Notes under the pieces: model-generated
Database searches by the model: none
What the model was told of the DNA's origin: nothing
Seen by the model: the letters and a program-made list of their open reading frames with translations, nothing else
Made by a program: the position numbers and the translations under genes
Shown: positions 53,870-62,973 of the stretch, in pieces
Position numbering within the stretch: the stretch's first letter is position 1
How the letters are laid out: each line of letters starts with the position of its first letter
Assembly (NCBI RefSeq): GCF_023074075.1
Contig: NZ_JADPKT010000072.1
Coordinates: 106,630 to 170,629, forward strand
DNA length: 64,000 nt
Reading direction: 5' to 3'
Origin: Bradyrhizobium sp. 138
GTDB lineage: Bacteria > Pseudomonadota > Alphaproteobacteria > Rhizobiales > Xanthobacteraceae

Positions 53870-54901
53870 TCATCCTCGTCCGACCGCGCCCAACTGGCGA
53901 TCAGAGGCTACCGTTGAAGCGTCAAGATCCTCCGCGAAGTTTATCTTCTTATCGATGATGTACATCGGCCTGCGCTTCGATTCATCGTAGATCCGGCCAA
54001 TATATTCGCCGACCAGTCCAAGTGCGAGCAATTGTACGCCCGAGAAAAACGACACCACCAGCACAGTTGTCGGCAAGCCTGGCGACAAGTCGAAGCCAAT
54101 TAGTTTTTGCAGGACGTACCAAAAACCGAGCAAGAAGCTGATTGCGGCAACAACGAAACCCGCCATCGACATCATTTGCAATGGCCGACTGCTGAAGCCT
54201 ACAAGACCGTTGATACCAATCTTGAGCGAGCCGACCAGACGGTTGTAATTTCCGGTCCCCTTAAGGCGGGCGTCGCGACTATAGAGAACCGCAGCTTGCT
54301 TGAAACCAACAAAAGCTACCATGCCTCGCAGAAACCCGTGAGTCTCCGACAACCTACGTAACTCCTCAATGACCCTTCGCGACATGATGCGAAAATCACC
54401 AGTATTGCGTGGGATCTCAACGTCACTCAGCCGGTTGATAACCGAATAGCCGAGGTACGAAACAGCTTTCTTCACAAGAGTCTCGCCCTCTCGCGAGGAG
54501 CGCATTGCGTAAACGACCTCATAGCCTTCAGTCATTTTGGCGTAGAGACGCTCGATCATCTCCGGCGGATCCTGTAGATCCACATCAATCACGACACATT
54601 TTCCGCCAACGCAGTTCAAAATACCGGCCATTGTCGCGGCAGGCTGTCCAAATCGACGAGAGAACAAAAGTAACTTGACGGCCGGATTACGTTCGATCTC
54701 ACGCAAGATCACAGCCTCAGTATCATCGGGTGACGGGTCGAGCGAGAAAATAACCTCGTAACTCAACCCCATCCGAGTCATTACAGCTTCGGTTCGGTCC
54801 AAAAATGGCCTAATATTCCCTGCTTCCTTGTATACTGGAACCACAATCGACAGCTCGACGCCGGACGAATATCCTATGGAGACACACTGAGTTGCAGACA
54901 T
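53870..54901 (-). CDS. Polyprenyl-phosphate glycosyltransferase (GtrB/DPM1-like)
   Basis: 343 residues from ATG 54901, chosen for the AGGATCGG site. A GT2 domain (LSIVVPVYKEAGNIRPFL, VIDVDLQDPPEMI with the DxD, NTGDFRIMSRRV) is followed by two membrane helices (MAGFVVAAISFLLGFWYVL, VLVVSFFSGVQLLALGLVGE) and the typical GEYIGRIYDESKRRPMYII. These enzymes load a sugar onto undecaprenyl phosphate for later transfer outside the membrane. It fits with the large membrane protein at 56219 as a possible acceptor-side transferase. Confidence 0.92.
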   Translation of the reverse strand: MSATQCVSIGYSSGVELSIVVPVYKEAGNIRPFLDRTEAVMTRMGLSYEVIFSLDPSPDDTEAVILREIERNPAVKLLLFSRRFGQPAATMAGILNCVGGKCVVIDVDLQDPPEMIERLYAKMTEGYEVVYAMRSSREGETLVKKAVSYLGYSVINRLSDVEIPRNTGDFRIMSRRVIEELRRLSETHGFLRGMVAFVGFKQAAVLYSRDARLKGTGNYNRLVGSLKIGINGLVGFSSRPLQMMSMAGFVVAAISFLLGFWYVLQKLIGFDLSPGLPTTVLVVSFFSGVQLLALGLVGEYIGRIYDESKRRPMYIIDKKINFAEDLDASTVASDRQLGAVGRG

Positions 54902-55071
54902 GATTCCGATCCTGGACTTACAAGGAACTAACAATCGCGATCTGAGCCCATCCGCGCATTGAGCCGCTCTATAGCGTGCGGCCAGGGTCCGCTCCAGTGG
55001 TCAAATCACGCCCTCACTTGATAGGCTTCTCCGACGAAATCTGAAGGGATTTATTATGAAGTCGCACACTC

Positions 55072-56181
55072 TTACACCCTTTTGCGCAAAGCTTTTATCA
55101 GCCGTCCCGCGAATCTTCGAGCAAGCTGAACCGAACGGGCGTGCACTGCACTAGGCCGCCACCGCCGAGCTCCCCCAGCGACGCTCGCCCCCTGAGCTTG
55201 CAAAGCAGCAAGCGCAGCAAGGTTTCTTCTCGCTTCTGCCAATGCTGCGTTCGCCCCCTGAGCTTGCAAAGCAGCAAGGTCAGCAAGATTTCTTCTCGCT
55301 TCTGCCAAAGCTAAAGTGCTCGCATGCATACCATCGAAATTGGTGATCGAAGCTAGAATCTTTCCTAGCAGTTCGGCCGCGGTCGGCTCGGCCGACACTT
55401 CAAGGTAAGATGAATTGTCTCGAAGCCAATTAAAACACCAATCCCCGAAACCTCCAAGGTCCTCCCGGCTCGCGAGCTCCTCACTGGCGAAACGACGAAC
55501 CTCCGCCAGAAAGGACGGGAGCTTTTGGTCGTCAAGAAGGGCAAAGCTCTGCAGAAAAGTGCGACCGGTCTTTAGCCAGCGATCCTGGGACCATCCTTGT
55601 TCGTGGTCGAGGTGAAAAACCAACGGTGATTGGGGCCGCAAAAGTTCTATATTTTCTACTGCAAAAGCGGCCGGCAGCCAGTAATCCCACCACGGCTGCC
55701 CAACCGTCAAGTCGCGCGGGATGGTGGCAGCGCGAGCCATCGATGGCGCGAAAAAGAACGCATCAAAACCGAGGCAGGTTTGCCCAGTCGGCAGCAGCGA
55801 TATCGGATCGATATTTACCCGCTCCACCATTACGAGGCCACGACGAGCCCCCTTCCTTACCCCGCTGACGAACGACGGGTATCCAAGGAAGAAACAATCT
55901 GCATTGATAATAGCGACCAAATCATCATGGCACCGCCCCGCATAATCGAGGAACTCGCCAATTCCAGGCCTAACGTTAGAAGACAGAACGAAACTGACGG
56001 GGTAAGCTAGAGGCTTAAGCTGCTCGATTTCCGTCGCCGAATTGATGCTGACGATCCGAAAGCCAGCCGAAATCCACGATTCGATACAAGCACGCTGATA
56101 CACAGTCCCAAAATCGCGTCCAGCAACCATCCGCTTCATGGTCGGCGGCAAAGAAGTAATCATCGTCGAGGCGAACATCAA
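55072..56181 (-). CDS. Unknown polysaccharide-locus protein with tandem repeat tail
   Basis: 369 residues. The N-terminal part (GTVYQRACIESWISAGFRIV, LVAIINADCFFLGY, TCLGFDAFFFAPSMA, QPWWDYWLPAAF) resembles a GT-A-like glycosyltransferase core without a firm DxD. Residues about 289-332 contain two copies of a 22-residue alanine-rich unit (ALAEARRNLADLAALQAQGA). The C-terminus is basic (RRFAGRLIKALRKR), possibly membrane-associated. No named family was recognised. Confidence 0.65.
   Translation of the reverse strand: MMFASTMITSLPPTMKRMVAGRDFGTVYQRACIESWISAGFRIVSINSATEIEQLKPLAYPVSFVLSSNVRPGIGEFLDYAGRCHDDLVAIINADCFFLGYPSFVSGVRKGARRGLVMVERVNIDPISLLPTGQTCLGFDAFFFAPSMARAATIPRDLTVGQPWWDYWLPAAFAVENIELLRPQSPLVFHLDHEQGWSQDRWLKTGRTFLQSFALLDDQKLPSFLAEVRRFASEELASREDLGGFGDWCFNWLRDNSSYLEVSAEPTAAELLGKILASITNFDGMHASTLALAEARRNLADLAALQAQGANAALAEARRNLAALAALQAQGASVAGGARRWRPSAVHARSVQLARRFAGRLIKALRKRV
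55185..55316 (-). repeat. Two tandem 66-bp repeats within the 55072 gene
   Basis: Two in-frame 66-bp copies (55185-55250 and 55251-55316) differ at only a few bases, indicating recent duplication. They encode the 22-residue helical units of the protein tail. Confidence 0.85.
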
Positions 56182-56218
56182 TTGGTCTCAGCCCGCCCGC
56201 TGTTTCGGCCGCTTTGGA

Positions 56219-59200
56219 TCATGGCACGATTCTAATTGAGCGCAAAAGCGCGGAGACGCGCCGCCCATCACCATTTGGAAGTTGATTCGACTTGATGAAG
56301 TTGATCTCAAGCTTCACCGGTCCCTCCGCAACGGGAACTTGGATTTCAAAGTCGCCAGGTTGCAGGGTTTGGTCGATTGCCCCCTCACTCCCTCCCTTAA
56401 TCTCGATCTTCTGGTCCTCCAACCCAAGATTGCTCGGCACCATACCCGACAGAACGACTTTCCCAGCAACGACAGGCGACTGCACGAGCAATGTGCTCTG
56501 CGGAGCCTCCCAGCCGTCCGCATATATTCCATCGGAAGCCATCACCGCGCTACCCGCTGACGCGAAGGCAGAAACTGCGTGCTGGCCGACGGCCATTCCA
56601 TCCTCCATGGACAGCGACGTCAGCAGCGCCACAGCGGGGCGCGCGTCTCCCGGAGGTAACCGGCCTATATTCGAAAATTTAAATTGAATTCGGGATGCGC
56701 CAGCCTTCACCGGCAGCCAGAGTTCAAAGCTGCCAGCCTCGAGGTGCTTCGTTACGGATCCGCCACCGTCAACACTTAGCGTCAGATCGACATCATCGAG
56801 TCCAACACCTCTTTGAAATTGACCGCGCATCCTTACATACTTTGCGGTCTCGGAAGACAGCACAAAAAAACCTTGGTCGCCGAGCCAACCATCTTCATAC
56901 ATCCCGGAGAATTGCAGCGCGTCGTTCGCAAGGTCAGCCGGGAAGTGCTCCAGGCGCGAAGGCGGCTGCAAAAGCTTGTCGTTGGCATCAACTAAGCGAA
57001 TACGACGAACCAAGCCAGTCATTTGCCTATAGTCCAGCGGGACGTCCTGTCCGTAAAGCTTCATCAAACCGCGACGAGGAGTTGCTAGCGGCTGCGCATC
57101 GACAGCCATGTCCAGCAATATATAGAATTTGCCGTCATAGCGAATAGGAACGACGGCATCGGAAACCACTCGGCCGGCACCATAGCCCAAGAATCCAATC
57201 GATTTCGCCGCTTCGCCGACGACCTTCACCGGAGGAAGGCGCCTTTCTGTCCCCGCAAAAGTGGATGAAGTCATGCTCAACTGCAGACGAGCCGCAGCAC
57301 TTGGGTTATTGACCCGAAAAAGCAAATACCTTCCCGCTGCAGCGAACATTTTTCCTGCGAAGTAGATGTCCTGCTCCGGCGCATAAACCGATACAATTCC
57401 AGTCTCGGGCAAGTAGTAGTAACTCCCCAAGTTTGAATCGATTAGCGTCAAGCGGTTGCCGCTTGCATCGCGATCGGACCAGATATCAACTTCAGCTCCC
57501 CCCGGAATAGTTTTGTTGTATTCTTTCGTGAGCCGACTAATCGTTACAGACTTGCCGTCAACATCAGATGCCGCAAACGGCAATGCCGATTGTTTTGGAC
57601 CAATTTCTTCCAAGCTGCGGGCCGTGTATTGCGTGATTCCAAATAACTTATGAAGAGGGTTCCTTTCGGACCCTTGCAAAGCAAGATCAAGTCTCCCATT
57701 GAAGAATGACGGCCGCGCCTCGAACGTCCGTGCGCACCCTTCCCTCGCCCCCAGAATTTTCATCAATGGGGGCAATGGCGTCTCGTAGGTCACGTTGCAG
57801 GTTTCAAGCGATCGGTCGTCGAGAAGACGAGTCAAAACTCTATCGCTGGATCCGTGCGGGATAGCATTTCCACCGCCACTACTTTCCCGCCAAGCACTCG
57901 CAACGTATCTTGCATCCGTCAAGCAGACGCAAAATGAAGCGACAACGACCAGATAATTTATGATTTTCTGCTTGAAATGCGCGACCGCAAAGATGATGGC
58001 GAACCATATAAAACTCTGTGCAAACATCGCAATTTTGAAAAGCCCAAAATCGTTCCGCTTAGCTACGACAACGGCAGTAACAATACACATGATTGCAAGG
58101 AAGGCTGCGAACGATACTCGCCTTCGGAAGCCTTCAACAACACCTCCCAAAGCAACTGCGCCCAATGCTATGCTTGCGGCAATCCCAAAAGACAAGAAGG
58201 GTTCACGATCGCTCGCCCCAAGCGGTAAGAAGCCGAACAAGATCGACAGCCCGCTGGGAACGATGAAGTAAGGAAAAATCGACACACCTTCGTAAACGCC
58301 TTGCGATGCACTGCCATGAAGCTGCGACAGCATATAAAGGAAAAAGCTGACAAGATACGGCGCCGCCAGCAACGCAGTTACAACGGTGAGCAACAGCACG
58401 CTCCGCCAGGAGCGCCATCCCCAATCATTTCGACGGAAATGCCAAACATGGAAAAGCAGAAATGCCATGACAAAAAATGGAACGGTCTCGGGATAGATCA
58501 GCCAATAGGCTGCCGCGACCACAGCCGTCAGGAAAAGATGCCCCTTCGAACGCAGCTCAGTGAACGGCGTGAATGCCAAACTTGCGGTGCCACACATGAA
58601 CGCCAACCCGATAACCTGGGCAATCAACTGCTGATGCACAGCATATAAGCTGAGAGGTGCCAAGGCCGTGAGGCAAAGGCCGGCGAACAGATATCGCCGT
58701 TTATCGAATGCGGGCAAAGCGACCGCGGCGGCGGCACCGCAAAGAGCTCCGTGAAATGCGAGGATCAATGGCATAAAGAGAAGAAAGGGACTCTTCCCAG
58801 AAACGGCTGCGAAGAAAGAGAGCAACAAATCAGCGCCTGGACGGCCGTTCCCCGCCACAACCAGAAACCAAAGATAGCCGGGATAGTCCTGGCCGGATCT
58901 CAAAGCGTTAATCGAGGGTTGTTGGAAAAACCCGTTGTGCAGCAGACGTATGGCACTGAGATTATAGTTCGCCCAATCATCATTAGCGTTGGCAAGCCAA
59001 TCCAAGCCAAATCGTAGGGAGGGAAATCCGGACAGAACGACTGATACGACAACTGGCAAGACAAAAATCAGATCCTGACGCAACCATGCCGGCCATCTCC
59101 ACAACCATACACAGATGGAAACAAAAAGGACAACCGCACACAGAGAGCGCGCGAACGCTTCAACGGGAATGCCAGCAACACTCAGCCAAAAGGTTGGCAA

Positions 59201-59389
59201 GAGCGTCGCTGCTACTCCGACTGTTGGCGCCAGAAACAGCGACCGCAGCGGTCCCAAGCCCGGAGCCGTGATCGCAATCAGCGACCAGCCCACGATCGTC
59301 CAGAAAAGCAAAAAGGCAAAGGTTAACGTGAGTGGCACAACAGTCATTTGAAACCCTGAGAGAACTTCGGCGATGAGACCTACTGTCAT
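56219..59389 (-). CDS. Large membrane protein with duplicated C-terminal beta domains
   Basis: 1056 residues; ATG 59347 is an alternative start. Residues 1-500 hold about twelve membrane segments with a periplasmic loop ANANDDWANYNLSAIRLLHNG, a layout like GT-C-fold glycosyltransferases, with acidic residues in the first large loop. The rest is soluble. Two modules near the C-terminus (beginning MYEDGWLG and GIYADGWE, each ending near LPxGDxRxxxALL) look like duplicated beta-sandwich domains. It may use a lipid-linked sugar from the GtrB-like enzyme at 53870. This is inferred. Confidence 0.72.
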   Translation of the reverse strand: MTVGLIAEVLSGFQMTVVPLTLTFAFLLFWTIVGWSLIAITAPGLGPLRSLFLAPTVGVAATLLPTFWLSVAGIPVEAFARSLCAVVLFVSICVWLWRWPAWLRQDLIFVLPVVVSVVLSGFPSLRFGLDWLANANDDWANYNLSAIRLLHNGFFQQPSINALRSGQDYPGYLWFLVVAGNGRPGADLLLSFFAAVSGKSPFLLFMPLILAFHGALCGAAAAVALPAFDKRRYLFAGLCLTALAPLSLYAVHQQLIAQVIGLAFMCGTASLAFTPFTELRSKGHLFLTAVVAAAYWLIYPETVPFFVMAFLLFHVWHFRRNDWGWRSWRSVLLLTVVTALLAAPYLVSFFLYMLSQLHGSASQGVYEGVSIFPYFIVPSGLSILFGFLPLGASDREPFLSFGIAASIALGAVALGGVVEGFRRRVSFAAFLAIMCIVTAVVVAKRNDFGLFKIAMFAQSFIWFAIIFAVAHFKQKIINYLVVVASFCVCLTDARYVASAWRESSGGGNAIPHGSSDRVLTRLLDDRSLETCNVTYETPLPPLMKILGAREGCARTFEARPSFFNGRLDLALQGSERNPLHKLFGITQYTARSLEEIGPKQSALPFAASDVDGKSVTISRLTKEYNKTIPGGAEVDIWSDRDASGNRLTLIDSNLGSYYYLPETGIVSVYAPEQDIYFAGKMFAAAGRYLLFRVNNPSAAARLQLSMTSSTFAGTERRLPPVKVVGEAAKSIGFLGYGAGRVVSDAVVPIRYDGKFYILLDMAVDAQPLATPRRGLMKLYGQDVPLDYRQMTGLVRRIRLVDANDKLLQPPSRLEHFPADLANDALQFSGMYEDGWLGDQGFFVLSSETAKYVRMRGQFQRGVGLDDVDLTLSVDGGGSVTKHLEAGSFELWLPVKAGASRIQFKFSNIGRLPPGDARPAVALLTSLSMEDGMAVGQHAVSAFASAGSAVMASDGIYADGWEAPQSTLLVQSPVVAGKVVLSGMVPSNLGLEDQKIEIKGGSEGAIDQTLQPGDFEIQVPVAEGPVKLEINFIKSNQLPNGDGRRVSALLRSIRIVP

Positions 59390-59771
59390 CTCGAAGGAAA
59401 GACGAACTTTTCCCCAGATCTGGCACTTCCCGATATAGAGACGATTTTAGTCGCCTCAGGGAGCCAAATCCGGTTGTGCAGCACCATCAACCTAACCTTC
59501 TAGATAACAGAAAACGCAACAGATACAAAGAATACGTCCCTTTTCGACAGCCGGTCGCCTCTTAATTAGCCCGACACGCCGCCAGGTACTAGCGCGGCTC
59601 CTGCCAACATTCAGACGAGTTGCGGGAATTGCGACGATTGTCTTAAGTCAACTCTGGAACTCTCGGACATAAGACATTGCGCGGCAAATGTTTATGATCT
59701 AAACGCCAATTGGACTATGGCTCCAACGGGAGGGGTCGGCCGGCAGGTGTTCCACCAAGAGATTTCCGCAT
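59390..59771. promoter_or_regulatory. Divergent promoter region upstream of gmd
   Basis: 382 bp between the divergent 1056-residue membrane protein gene and gmd. It is AT-richer than the genes beside it and must carry both promoters. I recognise no specific operator or RNA element. Confidence 0.4.
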
Positions 59772-60875
59772 ATGAGAAAACGGTCTGCGTTGATCACTGG
59801 AGTCACCGGTCAGGATGGTGCTTATCTTGCGGAACTTTTGCTCTCAAAGGGCTATTCGGTTCACGGTATAAAGCGGCGGACGTCGCTCTTGAATACCGAT
59901 CGCATCGACCATCTCTACCACGATCCTCACGTGCAGGGCCTGGATTTCACCCTTCACCATGGCGATCTTACCGATTCCTCAAGTCTGATCCGAATCGTCG
60001 AAGAGGTACAACCCGACGAAATCTACAATCTGGCAGCGCAGAGCCACGTTGCGGTTTCGTTTGAAGAACCCGAGTATACCGCGAATTCCGACGCGCTTGG
60101 AACGCTGCGAATTCTTGAAGCACTGCGCATTCTGGGCTTAGAGAAAAAATCGCGCTTCTACCAGGCATCTACATCCGAACTGTACGGATTGGTGCAGGAG
60201 ACCCCCCAAAAGGAAACCACACCGTTTTATCCGCGGTCGCCATACGCAGTGGCAAAGCTATATGCCTATTGGATCACGATCAATTACCGTGAAGCATACG
60301 GAATGTATGCCTGTAATGGTATTCTGTTCAACCACGAGTCCCCGCTCCGCGGTGAAACTTTCGTCACGCGCAAGATTACGCGCGCGCTCGCGCGAATCAA
60401 GCTCGGCTTACAGGAACGCGTTCACCTCGGAAATCTAGACGCGCGGCGCGATTGGGGCCACGCGCGCGATTACGTCGAGATGCAATGGTTGATGCTCCAA
60501 CAGGATGAGCCCGAAGATTTCGTCATTGCGACAGGTGAGCAGCATTCAGTTCGCGATTTTGTCAACTTTGCCGCCGAAGAAGTAGGCATAAGTGTCCGCT
60601 GGGATGGGCGTGGCGTGGACGAGAGGGGATACGACGCCTCAACTGGCGCGTGCATCGTAGCAATCGATCCGCGTTATTTCCGTCCTGCTGAAGTCGAGAC
60701 GCTGCTCGGCGATGCATCGAAGGCAAAGCAGAAACTCGGATGGAGTCCTCGTACACCCTTTCGAGAGCTTGTCGGAGAGATGATGCGTGAAGATCTCAAG
60801 CTCGCTGAGCGCGATGAGCTTGTTAAGAAGCATGGCTTTCGGTTCTTCAACCGACATGCATTGCCGTTCGCGTAA
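59772..60875 (+). CDS. gmd: GDP-mannose 4,6-dehydratase
   Basis: 367 residues. ALITGVTGQDGAYLAELLLS, GIKRRTSLLNTDRIDHLY, ASTSELYGLVQETPQKE, PFYPRSPYAVAKLYAYWITI and NHESPLRGETFVTRKITRAL are diagnostic for Gmd. It makes GDP-4-keto-6-deoxymannose. Its usual partner Fcl is encoded 15 kb upstream at 44099. A homologue, DmhA, acts on GDP-heptose in other bacteria, so GDP-heptose from the nearby Hdd pathway is a possible second substrate. Confidence 0.95.
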   Translation: MRKRSALITGVTGQDGAYLAELLLSKGYSVHGIKRRTSLLNTDRIDHLYHDPHVQGLDFTLHHGDLTDSSSLIRIVEEVQPDEIYNLAAQSHVAVSFEEPEYTANSDALGTLRILEALRILGLEKKSRFYQASTSELYGLVQETPQKETTPFYPRSPYAVAKLYAYWITINYREAYGMYACNGILFNHESPLRGETFVTRKITRALARIKLGLQERVHLGNLDARRDWGHARDYVEMQWLMLQQDEPEDFVIATGEQHSVRDFVNFAAEEVGISVRWDGRGVDERGYDASTGACIVAIDPRYFRPAEVETLLGDASKAKQKLGWSPRTPFRELVGEMMREDLKLAERDELVKKHGFRFFNRHALPFA

Positions 60876-60899
60876 GTCCAATTTCGGCGAGAAGTTCAC

Positions 60900-62021
60900 T
60901 TGCGGGTATTGCACGCCTATAAAATCTATCGACCAGATATCGAGGGAGGTGTACCGGCTGTCATCGCGAACTTAGTTGGGCATTCGGTACCGGACGTCGA
61001 GCAGTTTGTTCTGACGGCGCGCCGCTGCGGATGGGGCCGGAACATCGAGATCGACCGCACGCCCGTTCGGGCCGTGGGCTCTTTCGGCACATTATTTTCC
61101 ACACCGATGGCGCCAAATTACATACCCACTCTGATCCGTCGTGCGAGGCGATCGGATATTGTAGTGCACCACGCTCCCCTGCCCCTCAATGACGCGGCAC
61201 TGGCCTATGGTTTACCTGATCGAGTAGGCCTGATCATCTATTGGCATGCCGAAATAGTTGGATACCCGCGCCTTAAGAGAGTGGTTACGCCGATGATCCA
61301 CCGCGTTCTGAAGCGAGCTGACCAGATTATTGTAGCTGGTCAACGCATGATCGATCATTCGCCCTTCCTGCAGTCTCATAGAAAAAAATGCATCGTGATT
61401 CCATTCGGCCTAGACGCGGCTTATTGGAACGCAATTGATTCTCCGAACGCGCGGAGATATTCGTCCCGTCATATCGTCTCACTTGGCCGATTGGTCGGAT
61501 ACAAAGGCTACGATGTGCTGCTTCGTGCGCTGGTTTCACTTGATGCAACTGCCACGATCATCGGCGAAGGTCCGCTTCTGAACGGGCTGCAGGCGTTGGC
61601 CAACGATCTTGGAGTCGCCGATCGGGTTCGTTTTGCCGGCCGCCGCTCCCGTGACGAAATTCGACAGCTATTCCATTCGGCCTGTCTGTTCGCCTTTCCA
61701 TCGGTCACGACGGCCGAAGCCTTCGGACTGGCCCAGATCGAGGCAATGGCAGCCGGCTTGCCGATCATCAACACCGACCTTCCAACAACGGTTCCGCTGG
61801 TTGCCCGCCACAACATGGAGGCCTTAACCGTGCCGCCCGGCGATCCGACCGCCCTTGCTACCGCGCTCGGGCGTCTATTGAGCAATCCTGCACTCGCCGA
61901 GCGGCTCGGGCGCGCGGCCCGAACACGAGCATTTTCTGAATACGACCAATCAGTCTATCGCGCACGCGTGATCGAAGTCTATGAACACGTCTATGCTCGT
62001 AGATCCAAACGTGCCAGGTAA
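60900..62021 (+). CDS. Family 4 glycosyltransferase
   Basis: 373 residues from TTG 60900, 24 bp after gmd. A GT-B fold: VLHAYKIYRPDIEGGVPAVI at the N-terminus, IVSLGRLVGYKGYDVLLRAL in the second domain, and the nucleotide-binding SVTTAEAFGLAQIEAMAAGL with the EX7E-type motif. The order after gmd suggests a GDP-sugar donor (mannose, fucose or deoxyheptose). The gene is probably cotranscribed with gmd and ends at a hairpin. Confidence 0.9.
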   Translation: MRVLHAYKIYRPDIEGGVPAVIANLVGHSVPDVEQFVLTARRCGWGRNIEIDRTPVRAVGSFGTLFSTPMAPNYIPTLIRRARRSDIVVHHAPLPLNDAALAYGLPDRVGLIIYWHAEIVGYPRLKRVVTPMIHRVLKRADQIIVAGQRMIDHSPFLQSHRKKCIVIPFGLDAAYWNAIDSPNARRYSSRHIVSLGRLVGYKGYDVLLRALVSLDATATIIGEGPLLNGLQALANDLGVADRVRFAGRRSRDEIRQLFHSACLFAFPSVTTAEAFGLAQIEAMAAGLPIINTDLPTTVPLVARHNMEALTVPPGDPTALATALGRLLSNPALAERLGRAARTRAFSEYDQSVYRARVIEVYEHVYARRSKRAR

Positions 62022-62048
62022 AAGCATCCCACAATGCAAGATGCTTTT
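62020..62048. terminator. Possible terminator hairpin after the GT4 gene
   Basis: A perfect 9-bp inverted repeat AAAAGCATC/GATGCTTTT (62020-62028 with 62040-62048, 11-base loop) overlaps the stop codon and ends in a short T-run. The A/T-paired base gives it bidirectional terminator character. Confidence 0.5.
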
Positions 62049-62137
62049 CTCGCTTAGGGGAATGAGGTAACTCACCGAAATAACGTCGGAATTCGCCGGC
62101 TAACAAATAGATAGTCAAGTATGTCACCTACAATACA

Positions 62138-62968
62138 ATGGCGGATCTTGTGAGCAGGACGGTTACGCGCGCAGGGAGCCGCTTTGCAGTCGGCGCGGCG
62201 ATTGCAGATTTGGCAACCGGTGCTGCCATGTGGCCACTATGGGTACGGCTGGGTTGGAATGACATACTACAGCGTTACCGCCGCTCTATGCTTGGCCCAT
62301 TCTGGTTGACCGCTAGCATGGCCGTTATGGTGATCGTACTCGGCATTCTTTATGCGGAACTCTTTGCTACCCCTGTCCATGAGTTTCTTCCTTATGTCTG
62401 CGTGGGGTTACTGACATGGACGCTGATCTCAAGCTTCCTTATCGAAGGAGGAGTGATGTTCACCGGCGCGGAATCCTACATCAAGCAGGTCCGCCTACCG
62501 TATTCAGTTTATGTCTTCCGCTCGACATGGAGCAAACTGGTCATATTCGCACATAACATCGTCATCTATGTTGGGGTGTTGGTCTATTTCCAGATATGGC
62601 CAGGAGCGGTCGCTTTATTAGCCCTTCCAGGCCTCTTTATCATTCTCATCAATGGCGGAGCGATTACACTCCTGATCGGAATGATCTCTGCCCGGTTTCG
62701 CGATGTTCCTCAGCTGATCAATTCCGTTGTACAGATCGTCTTCTTTATTACGCCTATTATGTGGAAACCGGAACTATTGCATTCACGAGCTTATATCGCG
62801 GATTTCAACCCGTTCTTTCACCTAATCGAAGTGGTGCGATTGCCCTTGCTCGGCGGTATTCCATCGGTGAGAACCTATACGGCGCTGGTGATGATTACCG
62901 CCGTCAATTTAACGGTTGTCGGTCTTTTCTTTTCGCGCTTCCGGGCGCGTATTTCGTACTGGGTTTGA
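62138..62968 (+). CDS. wzm: O-antigen/capsule ABC exporter permease
   Basis: 276 residues with six predicted membrane helices. WVRLGWNDILQRYRRSMLGP near the N-terminus and the motif GMISARFRDVPQLINSVVQI are typical of ABC-2 type polysaccharide exporters (Wzm/KpsM/RfbA). It passes lipid-linked polysaccharide across the inner membrane. It ends 5 bases before the ATPase gene. Confidence 0.92.
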   Translation: MADLVSRTVTRAGSRFAVGAAIADLATGAAMWPLWVRLGWNDILQRYRRSMLGPFWLTASMAVMVIVLGILYAELFATPVHEFLPYVCVGLLTWTLISSFLIEGGVMFTGAESYIKQVRLPYSVYVFRSTWSKLVIFAHNIVIYVGVLVYFQIWPGAVALLALPGLFIILINGGAITLLIGMISARFRDVPQLINSVVQIVFFITPIMWKPELLHSRAYIADFNPFFHLIEVVRLPLLGGIPSVRTYTALVMITAVNLTVVGLFFSRFRARISYWV

Positions 62969-62973
62969 CAACC

